Shown: positions 16,504 to 24,383 of the stretch, piece by piece
Numbering within the stretch: the first letter of the stretch is position 1
Layout: every line of letters begins with the position of its first letter
Source of the DNA: CAVQBP01 sp963723205
GTDB taxonomy: Bacteria; Bacteroidota; Ignavibacteria; Ignavibacteriales; Ignavibacteriaceae
Reading direction: 5' to 3'
Length of the DNA: 64,000 nt
Assembly (NCBI GenBank): GCA_963723205.1
Contig: CAVRQC010000044.1
Span: 1-64,000 of the forward strand
Program-made: the position numbers and the translations under genes
Notes under the pieces: model-generated
Seen by the model: the letters and a program-made list of their open reading frames with translations, nothing else
The model's database searches: none
What the model was told of the DNA's origin: nothing

Positions 16504-18300
16504 ATGAGTAAAGAAAAGTATCTGGCCTTTTTGTTTCTATTGATGTTTTTCAATTTTAATAATGCACAAAACAGCAGCAAAGCTCATGTCTTTTTAAATC
16601 TTGATTTTGAGCAAGTATATCCGGACGGAAATGCAAAGGGCTGGTTTCAGGGCGGTGAAGGATTTTCTGTTTATGTGGATTCGACAATTTCATATTCGGG
16701 GAAACGAAGTCTATGTATTAAAAGGATTGGAAACGGAAGTTTCGGAGTTGCCAGATCATCTTTCCCCGTTGATCAGGCACGGGGGAAATATTTAAAATAC
16801 TCAGGATATATTAAAACCAAAAACATTACCGAGGGGTTTGCAGGATTGTGGTGGCGTGTTGACGGCGCTGATGGAGTATTAAATTTTGATAATATGAACA
16901 ACCGGGGTGTTAAAGGGACAAATGATTGGAAAAAATATACAATTGAATTTAAAATTGATGATAAAGCAACAAATATTAATTTCGGTGTTTTAATGCCAGG
17001 AAACGGCACTGCATGGTTCGATGATCTTTCAATCGAACTGGATGGAGAAAAGTATTCGCAAAAAGAACCGGAGATAATAAAATTATCTTCAAAGCAGATA
17101 AACTGGTTAAAAAATAATGTCGATACATTTTCATCTGCAGAACCAGATGCAGATGACAAAGATTTAGGTTTTCTAAAGGATATGGTTGGAGATGCCCGGA
17201 TAGTTTCACTGGGTGAAGGAACGCACGGAACACACGAATTTTTTACTATGAAACACAGCATCATAAAATATCTTGCTGAGAAAATGGGTTTTACAGTGTT
17301 TGCAATAGAAGCAAATATGCCGGAAGCACAGAAAGTCAATAATTATGTATTGTATGGAATCGGAAACCCGAAAGATGTTCTGGCCGGATTATATTTCTGG
17401 ACATGGAATACCCGGGAAGTATTAGACATGCTGGAATGGATGCGGCAATATAATGCTTCGAAAAGAGGAAGGATTGAATTTTGGGGTTTTGATATGCAAT
17501 TTCCAAACGTAGCGATCAAAAATACTCTTTACTTCCTGTATAAGTTTGATCCGCCCTATTTTAATGAGGCAAAAGAGAAATATCAAAAAATAATTGCCTT
17601 CAATGATGAACTAAAAAAAATAAAATCAAAGCCCGGAAATATTCTTTTTGAACCATACCTGGGGTATGCGAAGGATGTCTATAATCATTTAAAAGAAAAC
17701 CTCGATAAATATAATTCTATTGGAAATAAAGACAGCACAGAATGGTACTTACAAAATTCGAGAATAGTTGTACAGAGTATAGAAGAGAAGATGCAGAAAC
17801 ATCAATCGAGGGATGAGAGTATGGCAATTAATGTTCAATGGATTGTAAATCATAGGCCGGCAGATTCAAAGATAATTTTGTGGGCGCATAACGGACATGT
17901 TTCTCAAAACGAAACTAATTGGCGAAAACCAATGGGAGCATATCTGAATAAAGAATACGGTAAAAATATGGTTGTAATGGGTTTTTGTTTTTATAATGGT
18001 AAATATACAGCAACAGGTAAAAACGGATTAGGTGTTTATTCAACTTCACTGCCGAAACCCGGTTCCATTGAATGGATGTTACACAGATTAAATTATCCAA
18101 GATTATTCCTTGATTTAAGAAAAATCAAAAATTCTCCATTATCTACTATATTTAACGGGGAACTTGAATTCCGAAGTATTGGCGCTTTGGTCATGGATTA
18201 TGCATTTTACAGAACAATCATTACCGATGATTTCGATATCCTAATTTATTTTGATAATACAACACCATCTGAATGCTTTGGTGTTCCAAATATACAATAG
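16504..18300 (+). CDS. Secreted erythromycin-esterase-family protein with N-terminal jelly-roll domain
   Basis: 598 residues. Signal peptide (EKYLAFLFLLMFFNFNNAQ), a carbohydrate-binding-like beta-sandwich at about residues 25-180 (NLDFEQVYPDGNAKGWFQGG; GTAWFDDLSIELDG), then the erythromycin-esterase domain to the end. The catalytic motif GEGTHG is at residues 237-242 with His241; AIEANMPEAQ, WTWNTREVLDMLEWMR and WAHNGHVS are also conserved. The family hydrolyses the macrolide ring (Ere) or unrelated esters; the fused sandwich domain and export argue for an extracellular, non-resistance role in this lineage. A resistance phenotype should not be assumed. Confidence 0.88.
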   Translation: MSKEKYLAFLFLLMFFNFNNAQNSSKAHVFLNLDFEQVYPDGNAKGWFQGGEGFSVYVDSTISYSGKRSLCIKRIGNGSFGVARSSFPVDQARGKYLKYSGYIKTKNITEGFAGLWWRVDGADGVLNFDNMNNRGVKGTNDWKKYTIEFKIDDKATNINFGVLMPGNGTAWFDDLSIELDGEKYSQKEPEIIKLSSKQINWLKNNVDTFSSAEPDADDKDLGFLKDMVGDARIVSLGEGTHGTHEFFTMKHSIIKYLAEKMGFTVFAIEANMPEAQKVNNYVLYGIGNPKDVLAGLYFWTWNTREVLDMLEWMRQYNASKRGRIEFWGFDMQFPNVAIKNTLYFLYKFDPPYFNEAKEKYQKIIAFNDELKKIKSKPGNILFEPYLGYAKDVYNHLKENLDKYNSIGNKDSTEWYLQNSRIVVQSIEEKMQKHQSRDESMAINVQWIVNHRPADSKIILWAHNGHVSQNETNWRKPMGAYLNKEYGKNMVVMGFCFYNGKYTATGKNGLGVYSTSLPKPGSIEWMLHRLNYPRLFLDLRKIKNSPLSTIFNGELEFRSIGALVMDYAFYRTIITDDFDILIYFDNTTPSECFGVPNIQ

Positions 18301-18330
18301 TGATACTGAAGAATAATTTTAAAATGAAAT

Positions 18331-18392
18331 GTTCTTCGACAGTCTCAGGATAAACTTAAATCTGGCTGCAGCTTAAATGAAACCGTCAGGCT
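18331..18392. repeat. Intergenic repeat, copy 2
   Basis: GTTCTTCGACAGTCTCAGGA, TAAACTTAAA, then GGCTGCAGCTTAAATGA (18364-18380). This is the short form, without the central insert present at 16.4 and 19.2 kb. Confidence 0.55.
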
Positions 18393-18438
18393 TTAAAAAG
18401 TAAAAGGATATTTCCAATATCATAAAAGATATTTATTA

Positions 18439-18783
18439 ATGGACACTATCACTGAAAACATACTTGCTATGGCAGCAGCACTACCGTGCTTGTATGGTAT
18501 CATATGCTGGATACGGCGTAGTTTTAACTCCCGTAAGGTAGCCAGGTGGATAAGGGAGAAGTATGAACAGGAATGGAACAGTCTTCACTGGATTGCTAAA
18601 CGAAATCCGCAGGCAGGCATTGAAGTCCTGATTACAAAAGGTTTAATCTCAGGGCCGGAGGTGGATGAATATCGTGCACGCAATGAATATTTGGAAAAAG
18701 CTACATGGATCGGCATATTTATCTCGGCAGTATTGCTGCTTGTTGTCCTTGCACTGAAATTTGCTCTATCTGCTTTCGGTTAG
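18439..18783 (+). CDS. Small protein with two membrane segments, unknown
   Basis: 114 residues. One membrane segment near the N-terminus (residues 8-25, LAMAAALPCLYGIICWI), a charged middle with EKYEQEWNSLHWIAKRNPQ, and one near the C-terminus (residues 91-111, WIGIFISAVLLLVVLALKFA). No family recognised. The base composition is less AT-rich than its neighbours. It lies between two copies of the intergenic repeat and looks like a single-gene cassette. Confidence 0.6.
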   Translation: MDTITENILAMAAALPCLYGIICWIRRSFNSRKVARWIREKYEQEWNSLHWIAKRNPQAGIEVLITKGLISGPEVDEYRARNEYLEKATWIGIFISAVLLLVVLALKFALSAFG

Positions 18784-18819
18784 TTGTTAAACTATTAGAA
18801 TTGATCAGTATTACCTGCA

Positions 18820-18860
18820 AGTACAGTATAAACTTAAGCCGGGCTCCGATTAAATGCAGA
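18820..18860. repeat. Intergenic repeat, copy 3
   Basis: AGTACAGTATAAACTTAAGC followed by CGGGCTCCGATTAAATGCAGA. It aligns with AGTCTCAGGATAAACTTAAA and GGCTGCAGCTTAAATGA of copy 2, but is more diverged. Confidence 0.45.
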
Positions 18861-18892
18861 TTGTCAATCTTTGAATCACGAAGATAAATCAT

Positions 18893-19180
18893 TTGGCAGA
18901 TTACAGAAGATTATCGATAATAATTATGATAGTCTTAACCTTATTCCAGACTGCTGAATTATTTCCACAAGGTATAAAACATAATTCAATAAAACTAAAT
19001 ATATTCAGTCCGCTTGTATTCTGGCAGGGAAGCAAGTATAAGCATAATAATTTTGATTATCTTGGAAATTTTGATGAGGATGCCTTTAAAAATCTTAATA
19101 AAAAGCGGGTAATAGTCGTAGTGATATTTTTAATAATGCTAATATCTTTAATTGTGATTATTGATAAATATGCTATGTGA
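18893..19180 (+). CDS. Small membrane protein, unknown
   Basis: 95 residues from TTG 18893; ATG 18926 is an alternative giving 84. A hydrophobic N-terminus (LSIIIMIVLTLFQTAEL) reads as a signal anchor, and a second segment (RVIVVVIFLIMLISLIVII) lies near the C-terminus. No family recognised. It sits between repeat copies 3 and 4. No convincing ribosome site, so moderate doubt that it is expressed. Confidence 0.45.
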   Translation: MADYRRLSIIIMIVLTLFQTAELFPQGIKHNSIKLNIFSPLVFWQGSKYKHNNFDYLGNFDEDAFKNLNKKRVIVVVIFLIMLISLIVIIDKYAM

Positions 19181-19192
19181 AAAAACGTTCAA

Positions 19193-19325
19193 TATAACCT
19201 AGAAATTTAAGTTGAAAGTCCTTCGCAGTCTCAGGATAAATTTTTTACGCATTGGGCTTCTGTCTTCGTTGCAGTAAAATCGGGCAAGATTGACTGCAGC
19301 TTAATTGCATGTCAGTTAGGTTATA
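19193..19325. repeat. Intergenic repeat, copy 4: best attC-like imperfect hairpin
   Basis: Outer arms TATAACCTA (19193-19201) and TAGGTTATA (19317-19325) are exact complements. Next come TTAAGTTG (19207-19214) and CAGCTTAA (19297-19304), 8 pairs with one G-T. Next AGTC (19217-19220) and GACT (19292-19295). The unpaired bases between stems recall the extrahelical bases of attC sites. GTTAGGT at 19315-19321 fits the integron core consensus GTTRRRY; the left partner ACCTAGA departs from RYYYAAC at the last two bases. The next gene starts 28 bases later. Confidence 0.5.
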
Positions 19326-19353
19326 CGGAATTTACTAAAAGGAGAGTAACAAA

Positions 19354-20481
19354 ATGAAATTTTTTATTGTAATTATCATTATTTTTTTCTCAAATGTTTA
19401 TTTGCCTGCGCAAAATAGCGGCAGAGTAAGAGACTATGGTATAAAAATCGGGACATATGAAACCGGCAAATATAATGCAATCACAGATATTGATGGAGTA
19501 GAAGTAGGTCATTTCACTTTAATTAAAGGCGATAATATCAGAACCGGTGCTACAGCTGTTCTTCCGTATGCCGGAAATATATTTATGAATAAAGTACCTG
19601 CTGCTATTTACGTTGCAAACGGCTTTGGAAAACTTACGGGTTATACCCAGGTTCAGGAACTTGGAGAAATTGAAACCCCGGTTATTCTAACAAACACATT
19701 ATCTGTTCCGACGGCTGCCGATGCTTTAATTGACTATATTTTATCATATGATAATAATAAAAAATATGTCAGGTCAATTAATCCTATTGTCGGAGAAACG
19801 AACGACGGTTCTTTAAATGATATCCAGGGGAGATATTTAACAAAGAAAAATGTAACTGAAGCAATAAACAATGCATCGTCCGGTCCAATAGAAGAAGGTT
19901 CAGTCGGCGCCGGCACCGGTACTGTCTGCTTCGGCTATAAAGGAGGTATTGGAACATCTTCACGAATTTTGCCAAAGCGCAAAGGCGGCTATACAATCGG
20001 CGTACTGGTTCAGACAAATTTCGGCGGCAGCCTGACTATTGCCGGAATACCCGTGGCTGAAGAATTAAAAAATAAAAAAGATTTGAACTCCGGTGATGGT
20101 TCGTGTATGATAATAGTTGCTACTGATGCTCCGCTAACATCCAGGAATTTAAAAAGGTTGGCAAAGAGAGCAATATTTGGAGTAGCGAAAACCGGGGGCC
20201 ACTGTTCAAACGGAAGCGGTGAATATGTAATTGCCTTCTCTACAGCAAAAGACTTGCGAATTCCATACTATTCCCCGGATAATAATTTTTTAGAGTACCG
20301 GGAATTAAGAAACGATAAAATGACACCGCTGTTTGAAGCTGTAATTGAAGCAACCGAAGAAGCAATTTTAAATTCACTATTTAAATCAAAAACTGTTACA
20401 GGGAAAGACGGACTTACAGTTAAAAAAATACCGGTAGAGAAAGTAATAGAGATACTTAAACGTCATAACATACCGGAATGA
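19354..20481 (+). CDS. Exported P1-family (DmpA/BapA-type) aminopeptidase
   Basis: 375 residues with a signal peptide (residues 1-19, ending PAQ). The DmpA fold is evident from TDIDGVEVGHFTL, NGFGKLTGYTQVQELGE, GAGTGTVCFGYKGGIGTSSR, GVLVQTNFGG and GDGSCMIIVATDAPL. In DmpA the precursor cuts itself before a serine that becomes the N-terminal nucleophile; here Ser250 in the DGS-CMIIVATDAPL segment is the natural candidate. The enzyme removes N-terminal residues, including D- or beta-amino acids, from peptides. Good ribosome site (GGAGAG, 19341-19346). Last of the repeat-separated single genes. Confidence 0.9.
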   Translation: MKFFIVIIIIFFSNVYLPAQNSGRVRDYGIKIGTYETGKYNAITDIDGVEVGHFTLIKGDNIRTGATAVLPYAGNIFMNKVPAAIYVANGFGKLTGYTQVQELGEIETPVILTNTLSVPTAADALIDYILSYDNNKKYVRSINPIVGETNDGSLNDIQGRYLTKKNVTEAINNASSGPIEEGSVGAGTGTVCFGYKGGIGTSSRILPKRKGGYTIGVLVQTNFGGSLTIAGIPVAEELKNKKDLNSGDGSCMIIVATDAPLTSRNLKRLAKRAIFGVAKTGGHCSNGSGEYVIAFSTAKDLRIPYYSPDNNFLEYRELRNDKMTPLFEAVIEATEEAILNSLFKSKTVTGKDGLTVKKIPVEKVIEILKRHNIPE

Positions 20482-20507
20482 ATAATTTTGAATAGCCGTT
20501 ATTCGAT

Positions 20508-20550
20508 GTGGCCGAAATAAACTTTTATACATCCGCTTTCAAAGAATTTT
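20508..20550. repeat. Intergenic repeat, degenerate copy 5
   Basis: AATAAACTTTTATACATCCG then CTTTCAAAG (20516-20544) resembles GATAAATTTTTTACGCATTG and GGCTTCTGTC of the 19.2-kb copy. No pairing arms were found. Confidence 0.3.
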
Positions 20551-20579
20551 TAGTTAATTATGCGTCATTAATAAAAAGC

Positions 20580-20807
20580 TTAATCATTCCCATCCCCCGG
20601 ATTATACTGGAATACCTCATTAAGCGGAACATTAAATATTTCTGCAATACGGAATGCCAGTTCAAGAGAGGGAGAATATTTTCCCGATTCAATAGCATTG
20701 ACAGTCTGTCTCGACACGTTTAATTTGTCTGCAAGTTCCTGCTGGGTCATCTCCGAATTATTAAATCTTAATTTCCTTATGTTATTTGTTAAGGCTGTCC
20801 CCTTCAT
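20580..20807 (-). CDS. XRE/Cro-type helix-turn-helix regulator
   Basis: 75 residues, almost all one HTH_3 domain: MTQQELADKLNVSRQTVNAI is the helix-turn-helix and EIFNVPLNEVFQY the closing helix. This compact type is usually paired with a small membrane protein, as here: the upstream gene on the same strand (20809-21216) ends one base before this start region. It probably represses its own operon through the nested palindromes at 21238-21297. Confidence 0.9.
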   Translation of the reverse strand: MKGTALTNNIRKLRFNNSEMTQQELADKLNVSRQTVNAIESGKYSPSLELAFRIAEIFNVPLNEVFQYNPGDGND

Positions 20808-20808
20808 T

Positions 20809-21216
20809 TTACAATCCCCTTTTGTAATAAAAGATCTTTGTCAGATTCAGCACTATATGTGAAATGAACAGCGAAGCCAGCAGCAAATTAAAAATAACAA
20901 AAGGTTTGTAAATATCATCATTAAAAACCGAGAGTATTATAATAACATTAACAAGAACAATAGTACTTATGTAAGCATTACGGTAAGAGCGGGATTCTAT
21001 TATCTTGTCTCTCTCATCAAATTTAATTTCTTTCGACCTGGTTATAAAAAGAAGAACCAGCACTAAAATTAAATTAGCAATAATAAAACCAATGACAACA
21101 ATAAAGTAATTAGCAATATAATTTTCCGATTTAAAAGTTATGAACAAAAAGTAGCCGAAGAATATGAATGATAATATAAATTCAGATTTTGTGTAAAGTT
21201 CTTTGTTTAGTTTCAT
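20809..21216 (-). CDS. Membrane protein paired with XRE regulator (DUF2178-like)
   Basis: 135 residues, four membrane segments arranged in two pairs (about residues 12-30, 34-58, 80-100, 104-125) with the polar loop TRSKEIKFDERDKIIESRSYR between them. The DERDKxIxxRS motif is typical of small membrane proteins (DUF2178 type) that are encoded ahead of compact XRE regulators. The function of such pairs is not established. It is the first gene of the two-gene minus-strand operon. Confidence 0.7.
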   Translation of the reverse strand: MKLNKELYTKSEFILSFIFFGYFLFITFKSENYIANYFIVVIGFIIANLILVLVLLFITRSKEIKFDERDKIIESRSYRNAYISTIVLVNVIIILSVFNDDIYKPFVIFNLLLASLFISHIVLNLTKIFYYKRGL

Positions 21217-21237
21217 TATTGTTGTTCCATCATTTGA

Positions 21238-21297
21238 TGTAAAATATACTTAACTAAATGTAATATATTTTTTACATTATGTCAAATATATTTTACA
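21238..21297 (-). promoter_or_regulatory. Nested palindromic operator and promoter of the XRE operon
   Basis: TGTAAAATATA (21238-21248) is the exact complement of TATATTTTACA (21287-21297), and inside it AATGTAA (21257-21263) is the complement of TTACATT (21272-21278). On the minus strand TTGACA, with its TTG 20 bases before TACATTTA, makes a good Bacteroidota promoter within the palindromes, so a bound XRE dimer would block it. The region ends about 20 bases before the start of the membrane protein gene. Confidence 0.55.
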
Positions 21298-21469
21298 TTT
21301 TAAAAATTCTAAAATTTGATTTTATGGCGGATCTGGACAAAAAGAAGAAGAAAAATTGGAAAACGGATATTAATACAGATCTGAATAGCAAAGATGTGCA
21401 AAATATTTGTAATAGATAAATTTTATGTTCTTACGATCATTTTTATAATATTAGTCAAAATAGAATATT

Positions 21470-21722
21470 GCACTCCCACGGAGTGCCTGCTTTCAGCTGG
21501 GATGAATATTCTACAAATATATCTCTCATATGGAGAGAAAAATCCGTGTAAGAACTCCGAGAGGAATTCAATATCTTTATAAACACAATCCCAGAGTGAC
21601 GAAAATCTGTTAGCAGTTCAATAATTATAGAAACAAAACCCTAGTGAGACGAAACTCCGGTAAGAATTAAATATTTATAAAAAAGAATATCCTGGTGAGA
21701 CGGAACTTCGTCAGGAGTTAAA
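21470..21722. repeat. Hairpins and imperfect tandem repeat of about 50 bases
   Basis: GCACTCC-CAC-GGAGTGC (21470-21486) and TCTCTC-ATATG-GAGAGA (21522-21538) are perfect short hairpins. From about 21532 a unit with the core GTGAGACGAAACTCCGGTAAG and an AT-rich linker TATTTATAAA recurs at spacings of about 64, 48 and 51 bases (cores near 21532, 21596, 21644, 21695). A short frame across it is not a gene. Confidence 0.6.
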
Positions 21723-21913
21723 TAAGATAACAATGATTTATTAAGACGGTTTATTTTAAATTTGATTTAAAAGAGTAAAGAAAGAACACAAAATGAAATT
21801 TTTTCATATTCTAAATTTTATTTTGGTCACCAATGCTTAATACTATAAATTTTACTTGCCTATTATTGATTAAAAGAGTTTATTTAAAGAGGTTAAAATT
21901 ATTTACGGGGAAA

Positions 21914-22606
21914 ATGCGGGAACCTAATTCAAAATCTATTCTAATACAGGGAAATCTGGTGAAACTAATATTAATTTTATTTTTCAGCTTCATTTATATA
22001 AATACCTTTGCTCAAAATAAATTTAATCGAATTAGTCCAATTGGAAGCAGAACAAATTTAGCGATTGATCTTGATAGTAATTATATACCAGGTGATAGTG
22101 TTATACCAAATAAATACTCTGCTATAAATCTGACCGGACAACTTTTAGCCGGTTCCGCTTTAGCTTTTATATTCACAGTCCCCTCAATGACAGCAGTGTT
22201 TTATAATGCATGGAGCGGACTCGGATCAAAAGAATCACAAGCCTTGTTAAGTGCAATTGGTATTACTTCATATTTAATCTGCTCTGCAACAGGGGTTTAC
22301 TGGGTAGCAAAATCCGGAAACTCTGAATTATCATATTGGGGTTCAGTCGGGTATTCAGCAATCGGAGGCGGCGTAAGTGCAATACTTGCTTCAATCCTCG
22401 CATCGAAATACACAACCATTCCGGGTGCCGGTGCTTTTATAATTGCTTTATGCCCGGTAATTAGTTCTATGGTATATGCTTAATTTATTTCCGATTGGCC
22501 CGGGGAAAATGAAAGTCTGTCTTTTTCCAATAATATTTTATCGCGTAAAGATATAATTAATTACAGCAATCTTTTTAATATAGAATTAATACATATAGAT
22601 CTATAA
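21914..22606 (+). pseudogene. Exported membrane protein interrupted by one TAA codon
   Basis: The start is best placed at ATG 21914 (MREPNSKSILIQG), which gives a signal peptide ending IYINTFAQ. Three or four membrane segments follow (GQLLAGSALAFIFTVP, ALLSAIGITSYLICSATGV, GGGVSAILASILASK, AFIIALCPVISSMVYA). A TAA at 22481-22483 stops it at residue 189, but the same frame then stays open for 40 more codons (FISDWPGENESLSF ... FNIELIHIDL) to TAA 22604-22606, with protein-like composition. A single nonsense change is the simplest account. No family recognised. Confidence 0.55.
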
Positions 22607-22646
22607 GAATTTTTAACAGGACATTTTTTAAGCTACTACTACAGCT

Positions 22647-23189
22647 ATGAGGTTAAATATGAAAATAATTCATATTGGTTGTGTGATATTTTTTCCCCTG
22701 CTCTTCTGTTCCTGTTCGGAAACCAGCATCACCGGAAGTACACTTGAAGAGGGACTTAATTTTTATCTGCTAAATGATTCTACTGTTACTGCAGTTCAAA
22801 TTAACGATTCGGATATCTACAATATAAAATTAGCAGAAAAGCCATTTCTTACCTCCAAAGATTTATTTTATTACAATTGGGCTGAACATTCTTTCAAAAT
22901 TGATTCGAATAAAGCCGAAACAATCCGGAATATTTGTAAAAATAATCATACGGTATTTGGAATTCCTTTTATTATAACAGTCGGCCAGGAGAGAATTTAT
23001 CGCGGAGTTTTCTGGTTCTTATTTTCATCGCTCGCACCAACTTTCCCGTATATTGATGCCCCCTTTGAAAACGGAACAACATCCAATATTTTTATAATAC
23101 ACAAATCCTGGGACAGCACAAAAAATGATTTAAGAAATGATCCGAGGATATACAATTCATTGAAGAAATCCGGTTTACTAATAGAATAG
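22647..23189 (+). CDS. Lipoprotein of unknown function
   Basis: 180 residues; ATG 22659 is an alternative start that gives a neater signal (MKIIHIGCVIFFPLLFCSC). The lipobox LFCSC places the lipidated cysteine at about residue 23. The mature part has no recognised domain; a moderately hydrophobic stretch YRGVFWFLFSSLAPTFPYID lies in the middle. Upstream is the interrupted membrane protein, downstream the frame-shifted amidase, all on the plus strand. Confidence 0.6.
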   Translation: MRLNMKIIHIGCVIFFPLLFCSCSETSITGSTLEEGLNFYLLNDSTVTAVQINDSDIYNIKLAEKPFLTSKDLFYYNWAEHSFKIDSNKAETIRNICKNNHTVFGIPFIITVGQERIYRGVFWFLFSSLAPTFPYIDAPFENGTTSNIFIIHKSWDSTKNDLRNDPRIYNSLKKSGLLIE

Positions 23190-23268
23190 AAGAACGCTAA
23201 TAATATTGTTAGTTCTTTTATAACATAAACTCCGGAATGAAGAATAATTGTACAAAATTATTATTCAA

Positions 23269-24293
23269 ATGAAATACTTATTTGTAATATCTATAGTATT
23301 ATCAGCCGGAACAGGCTACGCTCAAACATTCAGCTGCTCTGCTTTTATTATCAATGATACTAATAATATTCTGCTGGCAAAAAATTTTGACTGGGAACTG
23401 GGCAACGGAATAATAATATATAATCCAAACGGCAAAGCCAAAAAGAGCATATATTCAAAAGATAACGAGTCTATTTGGATTTCAAAATACAGCAGCATTA
23501 CCCCTTTAATCACTTTGGATTAAATCAGCCGTTAGGCGGAATGAATGATAAAGGATTAGTTATTGAAGAGCTGTCAACATGGCCTGCTGAATATCCTCAT
23601 AACAATCTCGATTTAACTGAATTTGAGTGGATACAATATCAACTTGATAATTACAAGACAACTGAAGAGGTTGCATTAAATATTGACAATACTTCAATTA
23701 AAATGTTTTATTTCAGGCTTCATTACTTAATTACCGATAAATATGGAGATAAAGCTATAGTAGAATTTATTAATGGAAAACCTGTGGTTTACAGAGGCAG
23801 TTCGTTAGATGCTCCCGTTTTGACAAATAATAATTACCATGAGCTCAATAAATATTTAAGTTTAATATCAGAATCTGATTATAAAAAACTCAATATAAAC
23901 ACTTCACAGGATCGGTTTGTAAAAATAGTATTATTACTTAAAGAGCAAAAAAATAGCAATAGTCCGGCAGATTATTTATCCGCAATGAATATTCTGGATT
24001 CAGTAAAAGCTGCCGATACACAATGGTCAATTATATATGATGTACTGAATAGTATTATTTGTTACAAAACTAAATTTGATAATCACATTAAGGAAATATC
24101 ATTTCCAAATGATTCTGCAAAAGGAAACAATTTCCAATATATATCCCTGGGACCTGAAAGCCAGGAGCAATTTGAGATCTTGCAACCAACTGATAATATT
24201 AATTATCTGGAAAAGCTGAAAAAAGATATTATGAAACATTATGGAGAAAAGGAAGCCGGCCTAGTAAAATTAATTAATCTTTACCTTGAATAA
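23269..24293 (+). pseudogene. Exported Ntn-type amidase (choloylglycine hydrolase/C45-like), frameshifted
   Basis: The first part (23269-23523) has a signal peptide (KYLFVISIVLSAGTGYAQ) followed by TFSCSAFIINDTNNILLAKN, where the cysteine after processing would be the N-terminal nucleophile. The second part continues in another frame with HFGLNQPLGGMNDKGLVIEE to TAA 24293. Restoring one C in the CCCC run at 23501-23504 joins them as SIT-PFNHFG, the expected family sequence, giving about 341 residues. The family hydrolyses linear amides such as bile-salt conjugates, penicillin V or acyl-homoserine lactones. Whether the shift is real decay or a base-calling error cannot be told here. Confidence 0.8.
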
Positions 24294-24383
24294 AGGAGAT
24301 TCAATAAAAACAAAAGGGAAGTGCAAATTCTTATTTCATTAATATAAGGGTATCCTTGAAAAGAGGGTTTGAAACTGCGGTTC

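Noticed and set aside
16504..18300. Macrolide resistance gene
   Set aside because: The protein has the erythromycin-esterase fold but is exported, carries an extra N-terminal sandwich domain and lies in a lineage where such proteins are common without resistance.
14033..20481. A complete integron
   Set aside because: No tyrosine-recombinase integrase gene is present in the window and most repeat copies lack canonical core sites, so only an attC-like cluster is proposed.
21394..21582. Short plus-strand frame across the repeat region
   Set aside because: It runs through hairpins and tandem repeat units, has no ribosome site and no protein-like composition.
23190..23220. Terminator between the lipoprotein and amidase genes
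   Set aside because: The CTAA...TTAG hairpin is short, AT-rich and bulged; the following TTTT is too weak to support a terminator call.
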